DNA of 64,000 bases from Hormiphora californensis (lineage: Eukaryota > Ctenophora > Tentaculata > Cydippida > Pleurobrachiidae): NCBI GenBank assembly GCA_020137815.1, contig CM035360.1:4783121-4847120 (forward strand), written 5' to 3'. The translations under genes and the position numbers were made by a program. Positions within the stretch are counted from its first letter, which is position 1, and each line of letters starts with the position of its first letter. Below the pieces are notes generated by a model. It saw only the letters and a program-made list of their open reading frames with translations, made no database searches and was not told where the DNA came from. This document shows positions 61,801 through 64,000 of the stretch, piece by piece.

Positions 61801-62993
61801 GGAGGTAGAGAGCCATTTTATACTTGGGTGAGATATCATGATCTCTCTGCATGTGGATCTCGTTTCTAGTAAGGAGCCTGATAACAGCGACCACCAAGCT
61901 AAACCCCCAGACGACCTTCACTAGGACCCTCTGCCACAGGCTCCTGGTTGAGGAGTGAAAGAGGGGCACGGGACGCACTATGAACTCCATTCTCATGATG
62001 TAAACCGTGAACAGGAACATCTCCTTGGCCATGTGGTTGAAATCTTCAACCGCGGAGAATGCTAGAAGGAGGTTAAATGTTGTACTGCTCATATTTTTCT
62101 CTCCATCATCGTGATGGATTGCCGAGATAATGGTGACCAGGTTAAGGCACTCGATAATGTTGAGAATGGCAATATTAAGGTAGAGAATTGCGGAGAAGGG
62201 CCAGTTGTTCAACCGGATACATCTTATGTAGATGGCGTAGATTAGGAGAAGGTTTGAGATCAGTCCCAGAGTTGAGAGGGTCCCGTCAAGGGGCTGCAGG
62301 AGGTGGCTGGCAAAATAGCTTTTAGTGACGTTGTAGTGGTGCGGGCAATTCCGTTTGTAAAACTCCATGACAATTTGCTAGCAACCGAGACAAGAAAGAA
62401 TATATGCAATATGGTTTTTGTGAGAGAGACCCCGGCATCGCCGGCCGTTTGACTCAACACAAGGTTTGGGAAAGATTCGTACAGCTCAAGAAACGGGCAA
62501 GTCACGTGACAGAGTTGTATGCGTGCGCGCAATTGAATATGATCCAATAGCGTGCGCGCGCATTCGCCTTTATTGATCTTGTACCGCGCCCTACAACAGT
62601 GTGCATGGTGCACTGCAGCAGCTGTGGGACAGAAAGTACAACATAATTGCAGCAAGAGCATGAATGAACTTTTGATTAATTTCATATGAAATGAAACGGA
62701 AACACGGGGAAATGGGTTCAATGTAGTACACGGGCTCATGTATGTGTTCGATTCAGGAATGTCAGACTTCAGAAAGAGAACACGACAACGTGATGCTTCT
62801 AAGTTCTACAGAGTGAGTGTGTCGTGATGTTTAAAAAACGGTAGTGGTAATGGTCGGACCATCCCTACCTGAGTGAAGAATCTGACTAACAGCAGACCGT
62901 CGAGGCTGCGTCTCATCTGTTACATCTGACGTTGAATCCTTTTTGCTTGCCACACGGCGCTTCAAGGCAGGCGATATTTGACTGTAGGGCACC
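37271..62993 (-). CDS. TMCC-like gene, 12-exon N-terminal and first coiled-coil part
   Basis: The exons are 62869-62993, 59283-59413, 57003-57081, 51232-51319, 51002-51080, 50687-50786, 49474-49555, 41340-41416, 40468-40608, 38167-38313, 37911-37964 and 37271-37427, about 420 codons. All 11 junctions keep frame, mostly with consensus GT-AG borders. It starts before the first exon (entry phase 2) and leaves at 37271 in phase 2. The first exons are Ser-rich and basic (ADVMKKKFGRTSNGG). Exons 3-5 form a coiled coil; NIKTQKIIRNLQKKLRQLEE has the spacing of the conserved TMCC segment around N-K..I..L.KKL, and FLNELNNA matches the preceding YLKLANNA-type segment. A KNWGSDGAI word recalls the TMCC KFGSADNI motif. 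Later exons carry RRSASF and RQASRKS phospho-type motifs. The acceptor of 50687-50786 and the donor at 38167 are weak. A candidate extra exon at 57300-57414 did not fit the phase. Confidence 0.6.
38314..40467. other. Intron of the TMCC-like gene
   Basis: I see no gene or element I can support here, only a GA patch near 38571-38590 and general AT-rich sequence. Confidence 0.5.
40849..40887 (-). repeat. (TC)n tract
   Basis: A short TC run in the intron between the exons at 41340 and 40608. Confidence 0.9.
41046..41111. repeat. Near-perfect 66-bp hairpin with nearby copies
   Basis: GAATATACACGTGTTCAA then TCGTGACAGAAACGG meets its reverse complement to form a hairpin with almost no loop. Half-units (aatcgtttctgtcacggttgtgagcagt) occur twice just before it at 40998-41043. 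Confidence 0.75.
41815..43212. mobile_element. Non-autonomous TIR element, 1.4 kb, TA target
   Basis: The left end CCGTAATCTGGGGTAACTTT and the right end ...AAAGTTACCCCAACTTACGG are inverted, with TA just outside (41813-41814, 43213-43214). The TIR word 'ggggtaactttgga' recurs inside at least four times in both orientations (for example near 42220, 42240, 42957, 42975). A second inverted pair lies further in (about 42424-42483 against 42654-42712). There is no open frame of transposase size. Confidence 0.8.
43561..43625 (-). repeat. CT-rich tract
   Basis: Imperfect CT microsatellite with CCCT interruptions. Confidence 0.85.
43885..43940. repeat. Perfect 56-bp palindrome
   Basis: AGAGACAAACTCATAGATGA... 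pairs with its exact reverse complement around a central GATC, with no loop and no mismatch. No gene lies near it. Such palindromes are unstable in bacterial clones, so it could also reflect an assembly artefact. Confidence 0.85.
44589..44805. mobile_element. TA-target MITE, divergent longer copy (4)
   Basis: Ends CGGTCAAACCTTGGTTT and ...AAATCGAGGTTTGACTG with TA outside each. The interior has seven or so repeats of 'ctggtaaatcgaggtt'. It belongs to the same structural family as the CAGTCGGACCCCG MITEs but is clearly older or a sister family. Confidence 0.65.
45766..45880 (+). repeat. GA-rich microsatellite
   Basis: GA tract with AAGA and CAGA interruptions, inside the long intron between the exons at 49474 and 41416. 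Confidence 0.9.
46167..47161. mobile_element. hAT-like element, 995 bp, 8-bp target duplication
   Basis: The ends TAGGGTGTGCTA and ...AGCACACCCTA are inverted. The 8-bp sequence ATGATCAT flanks both sides (46159-46166, 47162-47169). A TIR starting TAGGG with 8-bp duplications is characteristic of hAT transposons. No long open frame is present, so it is non-autonomous. A MITE (46656-46827) is inserted inside it. Because the duplication is itself palindromic, it could in principle be an extension of the inverted repeat. Confidence 0.75.
46656..46827. mobile_element. TA-target MITE, copy 5 (172 bp), nested
   Basis: Long-form family member with 'taacgg/tagcgg' variants in place of 'taccgg', TA on both sides (46654-46655, 46828-46829). 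It lies wholly inside the hAT-like element, so it inserted later. Confidence 0.85.
48058..48229. mobile_element. TA-target MITE, copy 6 (172 bp)
   Basis: Long-form copy with intact 20-bp termini and TA duplications (48056-48057, 48230-48231). It closely resembles the copy at 52106-52277. Confidence 0.9.
48900..48990 (-). repeat. CT-rich tandem repeat
   Basis: Tandem copies of a unit of about 24 bp, 'tctttctatctttctctccctc', degenerating into CT runs. Confidence 0.85.
49262..49475. repeat. 20-bp minisatellite overlapping a splice donor
   Basis: About ten copies of 'catgacaactaacaaatcac' with a few variants end exactly at the donor of the exon 49474-49555 (reverse complement GGA|gtaagttgtcatgg). 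Decoy sites in later copies read gttagttgtcatgg, so the first copy alone keeps a strong gtaagt. Confidence 0.85.
49742..49830 (+). repeat. (GA)n microsatellite
   Basis: GA tract of about 75 bp followed by GATA and GTGA variants. A 10-bp tandem repeat (tgaacaaata, about six copies) lies nearby at 49570-49625. Confidence 0.95.
50380..50480. repeat. Imperfect tandem duplication
   Basis: The words 'ggcactaaacattaccctagtgatcaa' and 'ataggggaggggta' occur twice, followed by a G homopolymer at 50562-50577 and a third partial copy. Confidence 0.6.
51397..51545. mobile_element. MITE with TTAA target sites, 149 bp
   Basis: The inverted ends AGTCGGATTTTTTGAAGTTG and ...CAACTTCAAAAAATCCGACT are almost perfect for about 29 bp, and TTAA flanks each side (51393-51396, 51546-51549). 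A TTAA target is typical of piggyBac-type transposition. The interior is rich in CGCG and GCGC. TA-target insertion is an alternative, since TA is contained in TTAA. Confidence 0.75.
52106..52277. mobile_element. TA-target MITE, copy 7 (172 bp)
   Basis: Long-form copy with TA on both sides (52104-52105, 52278-52279), nearly identical to the copy at 48058-48229. Confidence 0.9.
52481..52625. repeat. Second copy of the dispersed 98-bp unit plus hairpin
   Basis: 52481-52577 repeats the unit seen at 9493-9590 (gatggtccttgtcccggaga...). It is followed at once by a hairpin (AAATTGTATTTCATCAGAA against TTCTGATGAAATACAATTT, 52583-52621). Confidence 0.75.
53926..54020 (+). repeat. (GA)n microsatellites
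   Basis: Two GA tracts separated by 'aaaataaagcgaaggt'. The region 52630-57000 otherwise shows no gene I can support. Confidence 0.95.
54785..56040. repeat. Complex repeat region ending in an inverted pair around (GA)n
   Basis: The sequence at 55731-55766 (gccaaaaactaattgaaatt... ) is repeated in inverted form at 56007-56042, with a (GA)n tract (55860-55947) in the loop. Upstream, 55240-55265 and 55560-55612 carry several TGACGTCA-type palindromes (CRE-like). The left boundary is unclear and no target duplication was found. It may be an older element interrupted by the microsatellite. Confidence 0.5.
57425..57955. repeat. VNTR, about twelve copies of a ~43-48-bp unit
   Basis: Tandem copies of 'ggtctggtaaagggagaactgtactgggggtaatatcagggg' run for about 500 bp. 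Copies near both ends are the most divergent; central ones are almost identical, as expected for slippage or unequal exchange. Confidence 0.9.
58711..58803 (+). repeat. (GA)n microsatellite
   Basis: Pure GA tract, in the intron between the exons at 59283 and 57081. Confidence 0.95.
59036..59270. repeat. (CAAA)n microsatellite, ~235 bp
   Basis: About 55 CAAA units with two identical cagaccga interruptions (59044-59052, 59198-59206), the second embedded in a duplicated block. It ends only about 12 bp from the donor of the exon 59283-59413. On the minus strand it reads as endless Phe-Val-Cys-Leu, which is an artefact. Confidence 0.95.
59840..60796. mobile_element. hAT-like element, 957 bp, 8-bp target duplication
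   Basis: The ends CCCAGTGGCAGAAAGATGA and ...TCATCTTTCTGCCACTGGG are inverted. GTCACTTG lies on both sides as an 8-bp duplication (59832-59839, 60797-60804). Inside are many 'tgatgcactgatgcat' words in both orientations and a nested foldback (60238-60455). There is no transposase frame. It sits in the same intron as the 7TM gene. Confidence 0.85.
60238..60455. mobile_element. Foldback nested in the hAT-like element
   Basis: GATATTCAGAGTTTTTGTTA (60240) and its reverse complement near 60435-60455 form perfect arms of about 60 bp, and the 25-bp word 'tttgtttaaagtagtgttgaaaagt' is duplicated in the loop. Confidence 0.7.
61190..61275. repeat. 22-bp tandem repeat over the 7TM stop codon
   Basis: The unit 'cacgtgtaaatctactcctcag' is repeated three to four times, and the last copy contains the last codons and stop of the 7TM gene. 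Each further copy carries the same GAGGAGTAG sequence on the minus strand. Confidence 0.8.
61265..62368 (-). CDS. Intronless seven-transmembrane receptor-like protein
   Basis: A single frame of 367 residues from ATG 62368 to TAG at 61265. I count seven hydrophobic segments: about 33-55 (LISNLLLIYAIYI), 60-82 (AILYLNIAILNII), 98-130, 150-167 (VVWGFSLVVAVIRLL), 190-225, 262-295 (two helical halves around LVVYLGLADFLTYAYLAFL) and 328-350 (LYCCLVSLILLLG). A likely N-glycosylation site (NVT) sits in the short extracellular N-terminus, and a long acidic loop (DPVEEEDEAQQSE) precedes helix 6, as in many GPCRs. Standard rhodopsin-class DRY and NPxxY motifs are not obvious, so I call it GPCR-like only. 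It lies in the intron between the exons at 62869 and 59413 on the same strand. Upstream, 62480-62600 has a CACGTG palindrome (gtcacgtgac) and GCGCGCG runs that could be its promoter. Confidence 0.7.
   Translation of the reverse strand: MEFYKRNCPHHYNVTKSYFASHLLQPLDGTLSTLGLISNLLLIYAIYIRCIRLNNWPFSAILYLNIAILNIIECLNLVTIISAIHHDDGEKNMSSTTFNLLLAFSAVEDFNHMAKEMFLFTVYIMRMEFIVRPVPLFHSSTRSLWQRVLVKVVWGFSLVVAVIRLLTRNEIHMQRDHDISPKYKMALYLLNLGFLILNMVLGSAMMLGTIAMVTYLGVLAFRYRTPADPVEEEDEAQQSEVSEVSAMRAHHHRHSLLLEYILVTLRLVVYLGLADFLTYAYLAFLTVSSIMMQLNLPFFCYNADYLAVNDYMGGIKEMGLSYHLAGSLYCCLVSLILLLGQQSMRHSFVIALRSMVLRCKSCWTTEE
62455..62600 (-). promoter_or_regulatory. Probable promoter region of the 7TM gene
   Basis: GTCACGTGAC (an E-box-type palindrome, near 62501-62510), two GTGCGCGCG runs and CpG-rich sequence stand out from the AT-rich surroundings, just upstream of the ATG at 62368. 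No TATA box is evident. Promoter function is inference from position and composition. Confidence 0.35.
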
Positions 62994-63111
62994 CTGTGAA
63001 GAAGAGAGGGGTTAAAAACGTGTGATAAAAACTGGGCCACCCGCTTTGAGTACGGTGTACCATCTTATCTAGTCCCTGACTAACTCATGATGGTTTACAA
63101 TCCCTATAATA

Positions 63112-63177
63112 CAGTCGATTCCGATTTACCCGGTGTCCGGGAGAAGGGATTTTGCCCGGTAAATCGGGGTCCGACTA
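63112..63177. mobile_element. TA-target MITE, copy 8 (short)
   Basis: A 66-bp internally deleted family member with CAGTCGATTCCGATTTACC at the left and ...AATCGGGGTCCGACT at the right, TA outside both ends. Confidence 0.75.
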
Positions 63178-63766
63178 TATCTATATTACATGATTTGATC
63201 TGCTGAACCCTCACAGAAATGAAATAAAATGCAAGCTACACAAGATATGATGATCTCACTATGACCTACAAATGACGAGAGAGATCTAAAATGAAGCATG
63301 TAAAGTACTCGACTAGAGAGAATCGATGGGCAGGGGAATGGAAATGGACAGTTTTCACACACAAATCGAGATGCCATTATCTACCATCTCTCTCTCTCTA
63401 CTTCTATCTCTATCCCATTTTTCTGTGAAGGATGGCCTGAAGCTTGCAATGCTTGAGTGTAAGCTATACTCCTCATGTAAGCTCACATCGAGAGAGAGAA
63501 GACCACTGTGGGTGAGTGTGTGAGCCAGAACTCAGAAGGTAAAACCTCTTATTCCTACGAAAGATTTAGCAAAAGGAAGGAAAACCACCTTTTAATCTTT
63601 CAGACGTGCGTAAGATTCTAAAATAAGGGGAAAACCATCTTTTAATCCAAGCTTTAGGCAACATATACGAGACTCTGTGGCAGTACAATGAACATGTTGC
63701 AACTTGTGAAGTTAACCACAGCTGCTTACCTGGTTACACACACATATCAGTTTCCACTCTGAGAAT

Positions 63767-63769
<3 letters not shown>

Positions 63770-63831
<62 letters not shown>

Positions 63832-63890
63832 AGAGAGAGAGATAGAGTAGAGAGAGAGAGAGAGAGATATAGAGAGAGAGATAGATCTCG
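63770..63890 (+). repeat. (GA)n microsatellite
   Basis: GA tract with AAGAAG and GATA interruptions. From 63178 to the end of the window I see no supportable exon; CT-rich sequence continues to 64000. Confidence 0.9.
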
Positions 63891-64000
63891 ACCTATCGAG
63901 AGCTCTTTCTATAGCGCTCGCTCGCAGATATCTCGAGATCGCTCTCTCTCTCTCCTATCTTCCTCTCTCTCTCGCTACCTCCCCTCCTCGCTGTTTGCTA

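Overview
The window is animal nuclear DNA. Genes have introns with GT-AG borders, tRNA-Glu genes occur singly in a small tandem array, non-coding space is large, and there are many purine (GA)n microsatellites and TA-target-site miniature transposons. Kidney-type glutaminases with C-terminal ankyrin repeats and a TMCC-type coiled-coil/two-transmembrane protein point to a metazoan. An early-branching lineage such as a sponge is my best inference, but the sequence alone does not prove it. All protein genes I can support lie on the minus strand.

Reading the minus strand from right to left: a multi-exon TMCC-like gene runs from 62993 to 37271 in 12 supported exons, with reading phase compatible at all 11 junctions. 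An intronless seven-transmembrane receptor-like gene (61265-62368) sits inside its first intron. A tandem array of three glutaminase paralogues follows. GLS-B (32062-33819) and GLS-A (29717-31453) are intronless and have every catalytic residue. GLS-C (25721-28958) has six exons and has lost most of the active site, so it is probably a pseudoenzyme. Next come serine/proline-rich exons at 25062-21915, three tandem tRNA-Glu(CTC) genes (21521-21881), exons starting with a clear ATG at 16501, and a well-resolved C-terminal block (7206-5259). That block encodes a coiled coil and two transmembrane helices ending in a stop codon, in the arrangement of TMCC family C-termini. A short secreted-protein N-terminus lies at 3759-3287.

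Several groups of 5' exons, each with its own ATG or acceptor, end in the same reading phase that the C-terminal membrane block accepts. The exons at 16104-16160, 12165-12329 and 6823-7206 are symmetrical (phase 2-2) cassettes. The locus could therefore be one very large TMCC-like transcription unit with alternative promoters and one constant membrane anchor, with the glutaminases and the 7TM gene nested inside. Separate genes remain the alternative. RNA evidence would decide.

The rest is mobile and repetitive DNA. There are eight copies of a TA-target MITE family with termini reading CAGTCGGACCCCG. Two large foldback elements (817 and 1556 bp) have TA target sites, and a 1.4-kb TIR element also has TA. 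Two hAT-like elements have perfect 8-bp target duplications, one of them carrying a nested MITE. One small element has TTAA target sites. The remainder is perfect palindromes, minisatellites (two of them built over splice donors), a CAAA microsatellite and many GA tracts.
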